A model generated the notes under the pieces. It was given only the letters and a program-made list of their open reading frames with translations. It did no database searches and was not told the DNA's origin. DNA of 64,000 nt from Pedobacter soli (GTDB lineage: Bacteria; Bacteroidota; Bacteroidia; Sphingobacteriales; Sphingobacteriaceae): NCBI RefSeq assembly GCF_900101435.1, contig NZ_FMZH01000006.1, positions 250,902 to 314,901 of the forward strand, read 5' to 3'. A program made the position numbers and the translations under genes. Below, piece by piece: positions 8,119 to 18,648 of the stretch (its first letter is position 1; each line of letters opens with the position of its first letter).

Positions 8119-9822
8119 TTAATTAGCAATAATTAGTCGTAATACATTATGGGGTAATATCGAATTAAACCTGTAAATATCGCCCACTAACACGACCTGA
8201 GAACCGTTTGATACTCCAGTTTCAATCATATCATATACTCTGCCCTGAAAACCGCCTGTATTGTTGTAACCAACTGCCAGCTGACCGTTAGTATCCAGGA
8301 TCATAAAACCCTGACGCAGGTAATCGCCATATCTGTTAAAAGAACCCGCAACGATTATTTTACCATTGTTAAGCTGGCCCGCGAAAGTGGCAATACCTCC
8401 GGTAATAAGCGAGCCGTTAAAAGTAGTGACTACTGATCCGTTTGCATTTAACAAAGCAACTCCTGAAGAAGCTTTTCCGTTATAGGTAGAAAAGTTACCA
8501 CTGATTACAATTTTATCGGTTGTAGCATTGTATCTGATTGAATAAATATCACCATCAGCGCCAGAACCTGCGCTAAATGTGGGATCTACAGAACCATCTA
8601 AATTTAACCTTACAATCCTGTTTGCAGCAACACCATTAAATGTGCTGAAACTACCAACCAAAATCAGCTTGCCATCGCTCTGCATGGTAGCATCAATAAT
8701 GGCTCCATTACCTCCTATAGCACTTTGTCTTGTCGTTTTGTTGTAGTGGAAAGTCGAATCCATCGATCCATCGGCATTTACACGTACCATTTGCCTCATT
8801 CTGGTGATATCGTATACCTTTTCGTCGTAAGTAGAATTTGGATAATAAATCCGTTTGAAATTCTGAAAGTTACCTACAATGTAAATTTGTTCGCCAAATA
8901 CAAAAGTTTTTCTAACTGCACCGTCAACACCAGCATTAAATGCAGCAACGGTATCACCATTTTTCCATGTTTGCTCTGGTTTAGGGTTAACAATGGGTAC
9001 CAATGAGTTACCCAAAGCATCTTTATCGGCAGTTTTAATGGTATCTAAACTACCATTTGCATTTAACCTGGTAATGTTATTGAGTGTTTGCCTGTTAGAG
9101 CGTGTAGAGTTATAAGCAGTAAAACTACCCGCAACTATAAACTTACCATTTTGCGACCCAGTAGAAATCCTGTTAATAGAATAAATTGTCCGGCTTCCTC
9201 CTACTGCACCCTTTCCAAAATTAATCCCGGAAGTAGAATAAGCTCCATCAGCATCAACCTGCACTATCCCTCCATTCGGTAGTGCGGTAGTACCTTTTTG
9301 CTCAAAACTGCTAAATGAACCTCCCAACCAGAAAAGACCTGTTGGCAATTTTTCTGCATCATAAACAGTTGTACCGCCCGAGCCACCAACTGCACTCGCG
9401 CCATTTACAATTTTAAATGCCGCATCTACACTTACCTTTCCGCCAATTTTAACAATAGGGCCGAAAAAGCTTTGCCCCTGAGAGGTGATCCAAACACTGC
9501 CAGTGCTGGCCACCAGTGGCACTTTAAATTGTATGGTACTATCGGTATAGTTTAATACCTCGGCTTCGATCTCGTTTACATAAAGCTTAAAATTATCTTT
9601 ATATTTCATTAAGCCATTTACCTGAAGGTTTAAAGTTGTACCTGCAGTTACAATATCAGGATCGGTAGTTTTAGAGATAAAAGTAATGCCTAAAACCTGT
9701 TTACCACCTGCGTAAGGATCATCGGTTAATCCCTTACTTTTTTTGCAAGCAACCATTAAGCTGGCAAGGCAAACCGCCATTGCAACCAATAAGCTTATTC
9801 TATATTTTATGTTTGTTAACAT
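8119..9822 (-). CDS. Surface lipoprotein with IPT/TIG-like domain and delta-60 repeats (DUF5008-like)
   Basis: 567-residue lipoprotein; lipobox LMVAC followed by KK places the acylated Cys near residue 26. Residues about 40-125 are a beta-sandwich of IPT/TIG type, probably the DUF5008 family of Sus loci. Residues about 150-560 contain delta-60-type repeats: recurring blocks of the form VGSFSTFNG, RLNLDGSVDPTF and DGKLILVGSF, about 50-60 residues apart, which would fold as a beta-propeller. Such proteins are assumed to be outer-surface glycan or protein binding components. It follows the second fasciclin gene by 31 nt in the same direction. The exact DUF number is recalled from family context and not verified. 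Confidence 0.68.
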   Translation of the reverse strand: MLTNIKYRISLLVAMAVCLASLMVACKKSKGLTDDPYAGGKQVLGITFISKTTDPDIVTAGTTLNLQVNGLMKYKDNFKLYVNEIEAEVLNYTDSTIQFKVPLVASTGSVWITSQGQSFFGPIVKIGGKVSVDAAFKIVNGASAVGGSGGTTVYDAEKLPTGLFWLGGSFSSFEQKGTTALPNGGIVQVDADGAYSTSGINFGKGAVGGSRTIYSINRISTGSQNGKFIVAGSFTAYNSTRSNRQTLNNITRLNANGSLDTIKTADKDALGNSLVPIVNPKPEQTWKNGDTVAAFNAGVDGAVRKTFVFGEQIYIVGNFQNFKRIYYPNSTYDEKVYDITRMRQMVRVNADGSMDSTFHYNKTTRQSAIGGNGAIIDATMQSDGKLILVGSFSTFNGVAANRIVRLNLDGSVDPTFSAGSGADGDIYSIRYNATTDKIVISGNFSTYNGKASSGVALLNANGSVVTTFNGSLITGGIATFAGQLNNGKIIVAGSFNRYGDYLRQGFMILDTNGQLAVGYNNTGGFQGRVYDMIETGVSNGSQVVLVGDIYRFNSILPHNVLRLIIAN

Positions 9823-9853
9823 ATATCAGTTCATTTATATTAATAAATATTTG

Positions 9854-10573
9854 CTACGGCGTTGGTGGCAAAATGCCCGATGCAACTACCTGATCGATAA
9901 ACGTATCGGTATTAAAACCCAGGTTATGTTTAATTTTAGTAAGTACGTGGATTACACCGTTTGTGGTCTGGATATCAGATGTTGCTACGGGGTTATTCTG
10001 TAACGCTACCTGCGGGTTAGACAAGTCGGGGATATACGCCAGGAACAACTGACGGTAACCAGCATATTTAACCCCTGCCGCATCACTAAAAATTGCTCCC
10101 ACATTCATAATGCGACCCGAATAAGAAGTATAATTCTGCCCTGGATAAGCAAGATAAGAAAGCGTATCTCTTTGCGGATAATCTTTTAGCAGGTTAGAAC
10201 CTTTAAAAATGTATTGAGAAAGGGTATTTCTCCAAACCTCAGGTTTTATCTGGCTAAGTTGAGATACAGTATCCTTTCCGGTATTTCTTAAATACTGGTT
10301 CAATCTTTTAATACTCTTGAAAACTGAACCACTGGGTGGGGCAAAAAATGTTACATTTTCTTTATCCAACACATCATTCATGCCGGCCAGATTAATCACG
10401 GTTAAAGTACTATCAAAGAAAGGTTTCTTCGATTTCATATACTGCAAACTACTTCCATTATATTTTGGATCATGCACACCTGTATCAAAATAGTACTTTT
10501 TGCAACTTGCAAACATGAAGAGCACACTGGCTAATACCAATAAACATGCTATATTTTTGTTTTGTATTTTCAT
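9854..10573 (-). CDS. Fasciclin-domain lipoprotein of the second Sus set
   Basis: The start is placed at the ATG ending at 10,573 (MKIQNKNIACLLVLASVL), because it gives a clean signal peptide with lipobox MFASC then KK; the longer frame adds nine residues and would overlap the susD stop by 23 nt. The protein has one FAS1-like domain: NVTFFAPPSGSVF is the H1 motif and TTNGVIHVL the H2-like motif near the C-terminus. FAS1 lipoproteins sit beside SusCD pairs in many Sphingobacteriaceae and are thought to be surface adhesion or glycan-contact proteins. It has a paralogue with the same neighbour order at 16,337-17,014, so the SusC-SusD-FAS1 block was duplicated. Confidence 0.8.
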   Translation of the reverse strand: MKIQNKNIACLLVLASVLFMFASCKKYYFDTGVHDPKYNGSSLQYMKSKKPFFDSTLTVINLAGMNDVLDKENVTFFAPPSGSVFKSIKRLNQYLRNTGKDTVSQLSQIKPEVWRNTLSQYIFKGSNLLKDYPQRDTLSYLAYPGQNYTSYSGRIMNVGAIFSDAAGVKYAGYRQLFLAYIPDLSNPQVALQNNPVATSDIQTTNGVIHVLTKIKHNLGFNTDTFIDQVVASGILPPTP

Positions 10574-10577
10574 CTTC

Positions 10578-12101
10578 TTAATTCCAAAAATTATTACCAA
10601 TTAAATAAGGATTTGCACTGCGCTCGGTGGCACTGATAATTAATGGCCAGGTCCATGCACCTGCGTTAAAATTACCTACACTAATTACTGCTTTTGAATA
10701 TTCGGTATTAATAGCTCTTTTAGTTCTAACCAGATCAAAGAAAAACTGTCCTTCACCAATTAACTCCCTGCAACGTTCCTTGTAAATATCGTCCTTCAGT
10801 TCACTGCCATTAGAAATTAATGCCGGTGCAGTAGCAGCCAATCTTACCTGATTCACATAACTACGTGCTGTAGCATCATCGTTAAGTTCGGCGGCAGCTT
10901 CTGCAGCCAGTAACAAAGCATCAGGTAATCTGAAAATAATAGCGCTATCATCACTATTTGCAGTTAAAGAAGTACCCGATCCGGTTGGATAGGTATTGGT
11001 GAATTTTTTGAACTGGAAGGTATTGTTATCAGAAGTGGCATTTTCGAACCATGTACTTAGTCGCGCATCAGGTATACCTGCCGGAAACAGTTTACCAATA
11101 TAATCTTTCTCATAAGCCATAAAACTGGTAGTTTTAGTTGTTGCCCCCTGAATAGGGAAATGCGAAAAGAAATATGAATAATTAGAATAATTTACAAATG
11201 TTTCGCCATAGTTATAATCCTGTAAAACACCAAACAGGTTTTCTGAAGTACGCCCTTTAAAAATCAGCCTTGTATTTTGCTCATTAATTGGCAACAAAGC
11301 ATAATTAGTATAAGTAGCCATTTCTTCGGCCAATGTTAAAACCGACTTATAATAGCCTGTTTTATCGCCATTATCCCATGCGGCTGCCCACATATTTAAG
11401 TGCATTAACAATGCTACAGCACTAGCCCTTGTAGGCCTGAAACCAGTATACGAAACATCAGTATAAGCAATTGGCAAATCATTTTTTGCAGCACTCATAT
11501 CGGCAATACACTTTTTCATTACCTCTACCTGTGGGGTACGTGGTAACGATTTGCTGTTGTAGGCCTCTGTATAATAAATGGCATCGCCAAATAATTTACA
11601 GATAAACATATAGCTTAAATTACGCATAAAAACCGCTTCAGCTTTATATCTTCTTCTCTCCGTATCTGATAAATTACCAGCCGGAACATTATCTACCTCA
11701 TAGTACAGGATATTACTGGCTGCAATAATATCGTACCAGGCTTTCCAGTCCATGATCGCTTTTAATCTATTGTCGTACGTAGTGGTAGCTGTAGTAACCG
11801 ACTTTAAGTTATTGGCAATTAAATTGTTAAAAACGTTATTACCACTATTATCGATGGTACCTACGGTTTTAACAAAGTTACCCCTCACATCAAGTGCAGG
11901 CATTAATACGCCACCACCTACTTTATTGCGTAATCTGGCATAAATACCATTGGTAAAACCTTCAACATCATTTCTGGTTTGCCAGAAATTATTTCCCGAT
12001 AGGGCATCGATAGGTACCACGTTGAGGAACTTTTTACAACCGGTACCGATAAATAACAGGCCCATCGCCACGAGTAAATATTTTATATTTTTCATTTTCA
12101 T
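10578..12101 (-). CDS. SusD-like outer-membrane lipoprotein (RagB/SusD), second set
   Basis: 507 residues with signal peptide and lipobox FIGTGC then KK. The SusD hallmarks are present: the N-terminal VVPIDALSGNNFWQT segment, TPR-like helices with RRRYKAEAVFMRNLSYMF, RLPDALLLAAEAAAELND followed by the YVNQVR loop, and the C-terminal ERCRELIGEGQFFFDLVR motif, which is the most conserved SusD sequence. It would cap the partner SusC at 12,114-15,305 on the cell surface and present the ligand. It starts 12 nt after susC, and MKMK gives two equivalent start codons. Confidence 0.93.
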   Translation of the reverse strand: MKMKNIKYLLVAMGLLFIGTGCKKFLNVVPIDALSGNNFWQTRNDVEGFTNGIYARLRNKVGGGVLMPALDVRGNFVKTVGTIDNSGNNVFNNLIANNLKSVTTATTTYDNRLKAIMDWKAWYDIIAASNILYYEVDNVPAGNLSDTERRRYKAEAVFMRNLSYMFICKLFGDAIYYTEAYNSKSLPRTPQVEVMKKCIADMSAAKNDLPIAYTDVSYTGFRPTRASAVALLMHLNMWAAAWDNGDKTGYYKSVLTLAEEMATYTNYALLPINEQNTRLIFKGRTSENLFGVLQDYNYGETFVNYSNYSYFFSHFPIQGATTKTTSFMAYEKDYIGKLFPAGIPDARLSTWFENATSDNNTFQFKKFTNTYPTGSGTSLTANSDDSAIIFRLPDALLLAAEAAAELNDDATARSYVNQVRLAATAPALISNGSELKDDIYKERCRELIGEGQFFFDLVRTKRAINTEYSKAVISVGNFNAGAWTWPLIISATERSANPYLIGNNFWN

Positions 12102-12113
12102 CCTGTTAAAAAA

Positions 12114-15100
12114 TTAAAATTCTATGTTTAAGCCCAAAGCAAACTGTTTAGATATTGGATACCCTCCTGCATAATCTCTACCTAAAGCGGTTACGTTTTC
12201 GGGGTTTGGACCTGAATAACGTGTAATAAAGCCTAAGTTGGCAGCAGTTGCATTAATACTTACCCTGTTCATCCCGAATTTGCGGGTAAAACTCTGATTA
12301 AAGTTGTAGTAAACTTTTACCGAGTTAAGCTTAAAATAAGAGCCATCTTCCTGGAACATAGTTTGGTTAAACCTGAAAGGGTTAAGAATTGAAGATCTTA
12401 CAAAATCTAATGGATTACCATATTTAGCGATATCGCCTGGTGCAGCCCAGTAGCTATACTCTGATAAAGGAACAATATTGCCCAATGCAGTAGGGTTACC
12501 AAAAGAGGCAAACTGCTGTGCCAAACTATTGTTTAAAATATCTCTTTTTAAAGTAAATGAAGTGTTGATCTCTATACTCCAGTTTTTGTATTGGAGTAAT
12601 GATGTAAAACCACCGGTAATTTGCGGCTGTGAGTTACCAGCAATTACCCTATCGTACTCATTTAATACATAGTTACCATCTAAATCGGTAAATATTGGAT
12701 CGCCTGCTCTGAAATAGTTAAGTTTGGCATTGGTACCTACACGGTATGGTAAGCCTGTAAGCGGATCAACCGGAACCTGAGCGTTAGTACTGTAAACACC
12801 TTTGGTATTGTACAAATAGTTAGATAATGAGTTAATACCCAAACGGTAGTAAATATCCTGGCCTAAAGCCGCATCAGTATATATCTTTTCGCGCAAGCCA
12901 TCTGGCAGTGCAGCAAGTACCTCACGGTTAATAGCCAGTGTACCTGTTAAAGATAATTTAAATGGACTATTGGTACTGAGCGGACGGGCTGTTGCCTGAA
13001 ACTCCCATCCGTAATTAACGTTACTGATCTCAGTAGAACCGATTGTGGCAAATGAATTTGAGCTTGATAATGCTTTCTCCTGAAATATGTTATCGTTCTG
13101 TTTGTAATAAGTATCCATCGACATTGAGAACTTACCGCTCAAAATCCCAATATCAAAACCAGCGTTATAAGTAGTAGCTTTGGTTGGTTCTAAAGTTAAG
13201 TTTGGTAAATAACTCAAATCTGCAATAACTGTGTTACTGTTGTTGTAACGGTCGCCCCCATAATATTTACCATAAGCCTGATAAATGTTACCATTAGGGG
13301 TGATATTTGAACCATAGCTTAAACGGATAGCTCCAAAATCCAGCCAGCTAAAATTCTCCATGAAGCGTTCTCTGTTAAAATTCCATTTAAACGCAATAGC
13401 CGGGTTCTTTTTGTAACCTGCATTAGGTCCGTTAGTCGAAAGTCCGTCAATACGGTAGTTTAAATCCAATACATACTTCTGTTTGTAGTTATAAGAAAAC
13501 TGTCCGGCAAAACCAACTGTTCTTAAATCAGTATAGTCGGTTGTTCCACCTCTTGAGGTCAGATAATCGGTCATGTTGGTTAACGGACCTCTTAACTGAT
13601 CGTTTACTCCCCTATCATTCAGTATTGCATCTGCTTTAAAAAACGATGCCCTTAACTCCGAGAATGCAAATAAGTTGAAGTTGTGTGCATCTTCTCCTCC
13701 CTCTTTAATTGAGTATACGTAGGTAAGCTGGTTACGGTTATACAGGGTTGTAGCCCTATCAGTATAAGTATAATATTGAGATTGATTTGAATTCAGTGCT
13801 GCCGGTGAAAAATTATCTTTTGTACTCGACTGGCCGGTATAATTCAAAGTGGTGCCAAGTTTTAAATTCGGTAGAATTTCATAGTCCGCATTTAAATTGG
13901 CACTGGTAATTAATATTTTATTGTCATTATCGGTTGTTAGTGCACCTAATACCGAGTTAACTGACGAATATAGTGAAGGTGAAGGCAATAAGGAAGATGA
14001 ACTACCGCCCGTGGCTACCCCGGCATTCTGAAGCCCGTTTCCACTACCTGTTTGCACCTTTTGTATCGAATTGTTTAACTGTCCGGTAAGCCTGAACTTA
14101 CGGCTAGGAGCATAAATCATGTTCATGTTAAGGTTATAACGGGATAAACCGGTATTTTCCTGAACACCTTTTTCATCATAAGCTGCTAGTGCAACCTTAT
14201 AGTTAAACTGCTGATCACCACCAGAAATGTTTAAAGTATGACTCTGGTTAAATGTCGGACGATAAAAATAAGACTGCCAATCGGTAGAGTTATTGTAATA
14301 TGCATTTAAGCTATCTGATAAAAACGGAGTAGAGTTAATTAAATCGATAGCATGGTTATAAGCCGTGTCGTAACGTAAAATCTGATCAATTCTTAACAAA
14401 CGCTCGCCTTTACCACCAATTACAGAACGCAACTGAGGCACAGTTGACATAAATGCCATACCGTTATAACGAATTACCGGCACCTTAGAGTTACCACGTT
14501 TGGTAGTGATCAAAATTACACCGTAAGCACCTCTTGAACCGTACAATGATGTTGCGGCAGCATCCTTTAATACAGAAATGTCTTCAATATCCTCTGCCGG
14601 AATTTGAGAAGCAGGCGAAATACCAGGTCCTGCCTGCTGAAAACCGTAAGAGTAATTGGTATTATCATCAACTGGTACCCCATCAATTACATATAATGGA
14701 GAAGTTGGTGTTAAGAATGAAGAGTTTCCTGATCCGGATACATTAATATTGGAAATACCGCGTAAGGTTACACTCCCCCTGAAACCAGGAGCACCGGTAT
14801 TGTTCTGGATATTTAAACCAGCAACCTTTCCCTGTAAAAGAGAGATTGCATCACCCGAAGGTTGTCCCTGAATATCCTTACCCGAAATGGTTACTACCGA
14901 ACCGGTAGTTAAGGTACGGCTTTTGGTCTGGTAACCTGCCGTTACCTTTACCTCTTGTAAGGTTTTACTATCGGTACTTAAAGTAACAGAGATATTGGTA
15001 CGGTTGTTTACTTTTATAGTAGTAGATTCGTAACCCACATAACTAAAAGTTAAAGAGGCATTACTGGCAACTGTTACCCTAAATTTACCGTTCATATCGG

Positions 15101-15305
15101 TAATGCCCAATGAGCTGCCCCCGCTGGTAACACTAACTCCGGGCATGGTTTCTTTTGATTTTGATGAACCATCAATAACTGTCCCGGTTACAACAATGCG
15201 TTCCTGGGCAACAGCTAGATTCTGGAAACCAAAAATCAATAAAATAACTATGGTGTAAAAATACTTCATCGGAAATATATTTTGTTTTAGTTTATACTGT
15301 TCCAT
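12114..15305 (-). CDS. SusC-like TonB-dependent outer-membrane transporter, second set
   Basis: 1,063 residues. Order: signal peptide, CarboxypepD_reg-like domain (about residues 33-115, with the FSYVGYES strand), plug domain (residues about 120-270, including DAAATSLYGSRGAYGVI and TTKRG) and a 22-strand barrel ending in a Phe, as barrel proteins do. It imports the oligomer captured by SusD using TonB energy. The first ATG overlaps the stop of the preceding gene by one base (TAATG). Met13 at 15,269 gives a tidier signal peptide (MKYFYTIVILLIFG), so the true start may be 36 nt downstream. This is the normal-architecture SusC of the locus, unlike the other copy. Confidence 0.95.
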   Translation of the reverse strand: MEQYKLKQNIFPMKYFYTIVILLIFGFQNLAVAQERIVVTGTVIDGSSKSKETMPGVSVTSGGSSLGITDMNGKFRVTVASNASLTFSYVGYESTTIKVNNRTNISVTLSTDSKTLQEVKVTAGYQTKSRTLTTGSVVTISGKDIQGQPSGDAISLLQGKVAGLNIQNNTGAPGFRGSVTLRGISNINVSGSGNSSFLTPTSPLYVIDGVPVDDNTNYSYGFQQAGPGISPASQIPAEDIEDISVLKDAAATSLYGSRGAYGVILITTKRGNSKVPVIRYNGMAFMSTVPQLRSVIGGKGERLLRIDQILRYDTAYNHAIDLINSTPFLSDSLNAYYNNSTDWQSYFYRPTFNQSHTLNISGGDQQFNYKVALAAYDEKGVQENTGLSRYNLNMNMIYAPSRKFRLTGQLNNSIQKVQTGSGNGLQNAGVATGGSSSSLLPSPSLYSSVNSVLGALTTDNDNKILITSANLNADYEILPNLKLGTTLNYTGQSSTKDNFSPAALNSNQSQYYTYTDRATTLYNRNQLTYVYSIKEGGEDAHNFNLFAFSELRASFFKADAILNDRGVNDQLRGPLTNMTDYLTSRGGTTDYTDLRTVGFAGQFSYNYKQKYVLDLNYRIDGLSTNGPNAGYKKNPAIAFKWNFNRERFMENFSWLDFGAIRLSYGSNITPNGNIYQAYGKYYGGDRYNNSNTVIADLSYLPNLTLEPTKATTYNAGFDIGILSGKFSMSMDTYYKQNDNIFQEKALSSSNSFATIGSTEISNVNYGWEFQATARPLSTNSPFKLSLTGTLAINREVLAALPDGLREKIYTDAALGQDIYYRLGINSLSNYLYNTKGVYSTNAQVPVDPLTGLPYRVGTNAKLNYFRAGDPIFTDLDGNYVLNEYDRVIAGNSQPQITGGFTSLLQYKNWSIEINTSFTLKRDILNNSLAQQFASFGNPTALGNIVPLSEYSYWAAPGDIAKYGNPLDFVRSSILNPFRFNQTMFQEDGSYFKLNSVKVYYNFNQSFTRKFGMNRVSINATAANLGFITRYSGPNPENVTALGRDYAGGYPISKQFALGLNIEF

Positions 15306-16330
15306 TAATCATTATCAAATTTTGGTTTGTCGCGCTTAAACCAGAAGGTTATCTCCCAGTCTCCTTTTTGGTAAATATTAAAATTGAAAGCCAGGAAACA
15401 CTGTTGCAGTACATTACCAAATGACTGTCTGTTAAACCTGAAAACAACCCTGGCCTGATCGCCAGATAAAGTAGTATACTTGGTTGGGTATGCACTGCAT
15501 GGTATTGGATAGGCAACCTCATATTTTACTTTGGTTGCATCTTTAACCATGTTAAAACCGTGCACCAGATTAGCCCAATCAGTAGCGGCAAACTTATTCG
15601 GATCAATCGGATTAGATAAGGTATCTACAAACTTGAAAGTAATGCTATTACCATTTCCTGCTTTTTTAAATAGAACCTGAACGTCATCTCTGGTGTTAAG
15701 TGGCTGCCCACGCATACCAGTAATATTTAAGCTGGTAGGGTTTACAGACACCGAGGTTCCTTGACCAGTAATAGGGTCTAAATTTGATGGTTCGTAAGGA
15801 CGCTCGCGTAAAGGGCGTAAGCGGAAATTCTGATAGTATTTTCTACCGCCGGAGTTCGACATTTCGACATCGAAAACATAACCAGAATCTGGCTGTGCCT
15901 TAACCATATTCGAATTCGCCGCAGCCCACATCAGAAACTCACCAGAGTGTGGTCTTACCTCGAACAGCGGATGATTTTCAGTTGTGCGTTTGGCTTCAAT
16001 CTCTGCTATCGATTTTTCGGTACCATCGTAAGCGGTTTTCCAAACTGTAACCGGATAATTGGTAGTTAACTCAGGAGCTGGCTCACCGTTAAACGTACGC
16101 ATGTTTACAATTTTAAAATCGAGGGGACGACTGGAGTTACCATATTGAAAATTATTGGCAAACAAGGTATTTCGGCCCAATACGGGTTGGTAAAGGTACT
16201 GGGTATACTGCGAATCGTTTGCAATCGATAAGCGCTCATCGGGCAGGTTCTTCCTGCAAGAAGATATTACAATGCCACCTATCATTAAGGTTAAGCATAC
16301 TTTAAATATATATTGAATATTTTTCATCAT
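15305..16330 (-). CDS. Sus-locus lipoprotein, DUF5007-like
   Basis: 341-residue lipoprotein with lipobox VISSC followed by RK near residue 25. No catalytic motif is visible. Beta-rich segments alternate with loops (LFEVRPHSGEFLMWAA; YYQNFRLRPLRERPYEPS), which fits the DUF5007 family that commonly follows FAS1 genes in Pedobacter Sus loci; the family name is recalled, not checked. It lies 6 nt after the first fasciclin gene and its stop overlaps the next susC start by one base. It is therefore the hinge between the two SusCD sets. Probable role: accessory surface binding protein. Confidence 0.62.
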   Translation of the reverse strand: MMKNIQYIFKVCLTLMIGGIVISSCRKNLPDERLSIANDSQYTQYLYQPVLGRNTLFANNFQYGNSSRPLDFKIVNMRTFNGEPAPELTTNYPVTVWKTAYDGTEKSIAEIEAKRTTENHPLFEVRPHSGEFLMWAAANSNMVKAQPDSGYVFDVEMSNSGGRKYYQNFRLRPLRERPYEPSNLDPITGQGTSVSVNPTSLNITGMRGQPLNTRDDVQVLFKKAGNGNSITFKFVDTLSNPIDPNKFAATDWANLVHGFNMVKDATKVKYEVAYPIPCSAYPTKYTTLSGDQARVVFRFNRQSFGNVLQQCFLAFNFNIYQKGDWEITFWFKRDKPKFDND

Positions 16331-16336
16331 TCCTGT

Positions 16337-17014
16337 CTATTTATCCAATCGTGCGGTAAATTCATCAAAACCAAAATTGTGTATCGGGGTTAGGATGTTA
16401 ATTGTAGCATTATTGGTTTTAATATTTACTGCATTTGTAGTGGTAGTTACCCAGTAGTCGGTAAAAATAGAACCATAGGTATCGCTAAAATTTAAAGTAG
16501 CTGCCCCGCCACCAACATAGCCTGATGAGCTCTGTTTCACATACCTAATATGCATTTGATAGTCGATAACGATGTTTTTAAGCAATACACCATCTACACT
16601 ATTAACATAAGCATCGGTGGTTCTGTTACCCCTGATAATATATTTGCAAAGCATATAGCCTAGCTCGTCATAATCTGCAGTTGCCAGGTAAATTGGTGTT
16701 TTACCAAAATTTTTACGCCTCACGTTTAAATACTTTACTGCCGCCTCAAAATTCTTGTTTACCGGTGCAAAAAGGGTTACTTTTTGATTTGTTAACGAGT
16801 CTTTCAGGAAAGGATAACGATCCAAAACCAATAGCAAAGAATCGAATGTACCTTTAGGTTGCGCCTTAAGGTAATCGAGCGCCGAACCATTAAAGGTTTG
16901 CTGGGTATTCACATAATCATGATAAGGAGAATCGCTTTTTTTACACGCTCCAAAGCATAAGCAAATAAACCCTAATAGAAAAAATGTGCTTTTTTGATAT
17001 AATAAATTTTTCAT
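16337..17014 (-). CDS. Fasciclin-domain lipoprotein of the first Sus set
   Basis: The start at 17,014 (MKNLLYQKSTFFLLGFICL) is preferred because it gives a canonical signal peptide ending in lipobox FGAC then KK and leaves 20 nt after the susD stop. The upstream ATG would add ten residues and overlap susD. A single FAS1-like domain is seen: KVTLFAPVNKNFEAAV (H1 motif) and the H2-like NNATINILTPIHNFG near the C-terminus. It is paralogous to the gene at 9,854-10,573. Expected on the outer surface beside the SusCD complex; its ligand is unknown. Confidence 0.8.
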   Translation of the reverse strand: MKNLLYQKSTFFLLGFICLCFGACKKSDSPYHDYVNTQQTFNGSALDYLKAQPKGTFDSLLLVLDRYPFLKDSLTNQKVTLFAPVNKNFEAAVKYLNVRRKNFGKTPIYLATADYDELGYMLCKYIIRGNRTTDAYVNSVDGVLLKNIVIDYQMHIRYVKQSSSGYVGGGAATLNFSDTYGSIFTDYWVTTTTNAVNIKTNNATINILTPIHNFGFDEFTARLDK

Positions 17015-17034
17015 GCTAAATCTGATTAGGTTAA

Positions 17035-18630
17035 TTATTGCCAATATGGATTTTGGGTAATTAATGAATTGGCATTAATTACATCTTGCGATACCGGCCA
17101 GTAAATACCACCGGCAGCTTCAAATTCCTTAAAAGTCATTGATTTACCACCCTTGGTAGCAAAAACTGTTTGTGGATTTTTAATTCTGTTGTAACGCACA
17201 ATATCGTACCATCTCCAGCCTTCGGCCATTAACTCTCTCCTGCGTTCCTGAAAAATTGCAGCTACCAGATCAGGTGTAGCAGTGGTAAAACTGAAGCCTC
17301 TTAAAGCACAAGCTCTGTTTAATGCATTAAGTGCATCGTCTTTTTGGCCCAATACGGCAAGGGCCTCTGCTCTTAACAGGGTAATTTCTTCCATGCGGCT
17401 AAATACCATCGACGAACTGAATAAGGTAACATTTCCTGAAGTATTGGATGGATAGATTACCTTAATTTTATTGAAAATAGGTTGTTCAGATTCAACACCA
17501 TAAAAATAGTTGGTCCTGTATAATCCTGTTTGAGGGTTTATACTGAAACGTAAATCAGATGGAACTGTGAATGCTTTAATGATGGTATCTTTTGATACAA
17601 ACATTTCCGGTCGGGTTTTCGGAATAAAGGGATATGCAAGTGTTAACTGTTCGATATGCCCGTTCGCAGTTGATAAGCCATTACCTGCTTCGAAAGGAAA
17701 ACCAACCATTAGGTTTGCTCTTTTGTATGCAAATGGACTATAGTTGTTCTGATTTTCAGTTAGGGCATTCATATCAATATAATCCAGCGGGTTAGCCCCG
17801 TCTACAAAATATTGGGTAGATTGATTATCCAATACAAATTTGGAATAGTTTGCCGCATCAATATAATTACCTTGCCATGCAGCAATATGTGCTAAAATGA
17901 TATAAGCTGATAAACGGGTAAATACAATACCATTCCACGAAGGCCAGTTGGCACCATAATATAAACCCGGCATAATTGGGTCGGTACCGCCATACCTGAA
18001 AGGTACTACCTTTGCCGCAGCCAATAATTCGTTAGTGGCAAATGCCAAAACTTTTTGTTGCGAAGTTCTGCCTAATTTAACAAATTCGCCATCGTGCGAT
18101 GAGGTAAGTAATGGCACATCACCCCAGATTCTGCTCATATAAAAATAAGCAAAGGCTCTAAGCATTCTTGCTTGTGCTACGTCTACATCGTTGTTTATTT
18201 TGGTGTAACGTGGATCAAGCGCCTGTATTTCTTTCGATCTTTCAATGAAAAGACTAGCAGCATTAATAGCTGCATAATATGGCCTCCAGTTGGTAATCCG
18301 GTTAATTACCGGATATGAGGCATTTAGCTGGCCATTTACTATCGCCTTTAAATCTGCACGGTTGGTGATGGTAAAATCGCCTTGTCTTAAATCGCCCATT
18401 AACCAGTGCGCATTATCTGCAACTGTAGCCGAACGAAGTAAGCCATATACCGATAGCAAGTTGGCTTTAGCATCCTCAAGCGTTTTCCAGTTGGTTTCTT
18501 CGGTGGCTAACCTTGTCGATTGTACATCGTCAATCTTTTTACAAGAAAAGTTTCCCAAACCAATCAGCAATACAAAAACCGCAAAAGAGATTTTGTATAA
18601 GCTATTCCTTTTATTGATTATATAATTCAT
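17035..18630 (-). CDS. SusD-like outer-membrane lipoprotein, first set
   Basis: 531 residues, lipobox LGNFSC then KK. It has the SusD signature elements: an N-terminal TEETNWKTLEDAKANLLSVY helix region, AQARMLRAFAYFYMSRIWGDVPL, the EITLLRAEALAVLGQKDDAL helices, and the C-terminal FQERRRELMAEGWRWYDIVRY motif. It pairs with the SusC at 18,649-21,633, 18 nt upstream, as the surface ligand-binding lid of the transporter. Confidence 0.93.
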   Translation of the reverse strand: MNYIINKRNSLYKISFAVFVLLIGLGNFSCKKIDDVQSTRLATEETNWKTLEDAKANLLSVYGLLRSATVADNAHWLMGDLRQGDFTITNRADLKAIVNGQLNASYPVINRITNWRPYYAAINAASLFIERSKEIQALDPRYTKINNDVDVAQARMLRAFAYFYMSRIWGDVPLLTSSHDGEFVKLGRTSQQKVLAFATNELLAAAKVVPFRYGGTDPIMPGLYYGANWPSWNGIVFTRLSAYIILAHIAAWQGNYIDAANYSKFVLDNQSTQYFVDGANPLDYIDMNALTENQNNYSPFAYKRANLMVGFPFEAGNGLSTANGHIEQLTLAYPFIPKTRPEMFVSKDTIIKAFTVPSDLRFSINPQTGLYRTNYFYGVESEQPIFNKIKVIYPSNTSGNVTLFSSSMVFSRMEEITLLRAEALAVLGQKDDALNALNRACALRGFSFTTATPDLVAAIFQERRRELMAEGWRWYDIVRYNRIKNPQTVFATKGGKSMTFKEFEAAGGIYWPVSQDVINANSLITQNPYWQ

Positions 18631-18648
18631 GTTAATGCTATAATTATT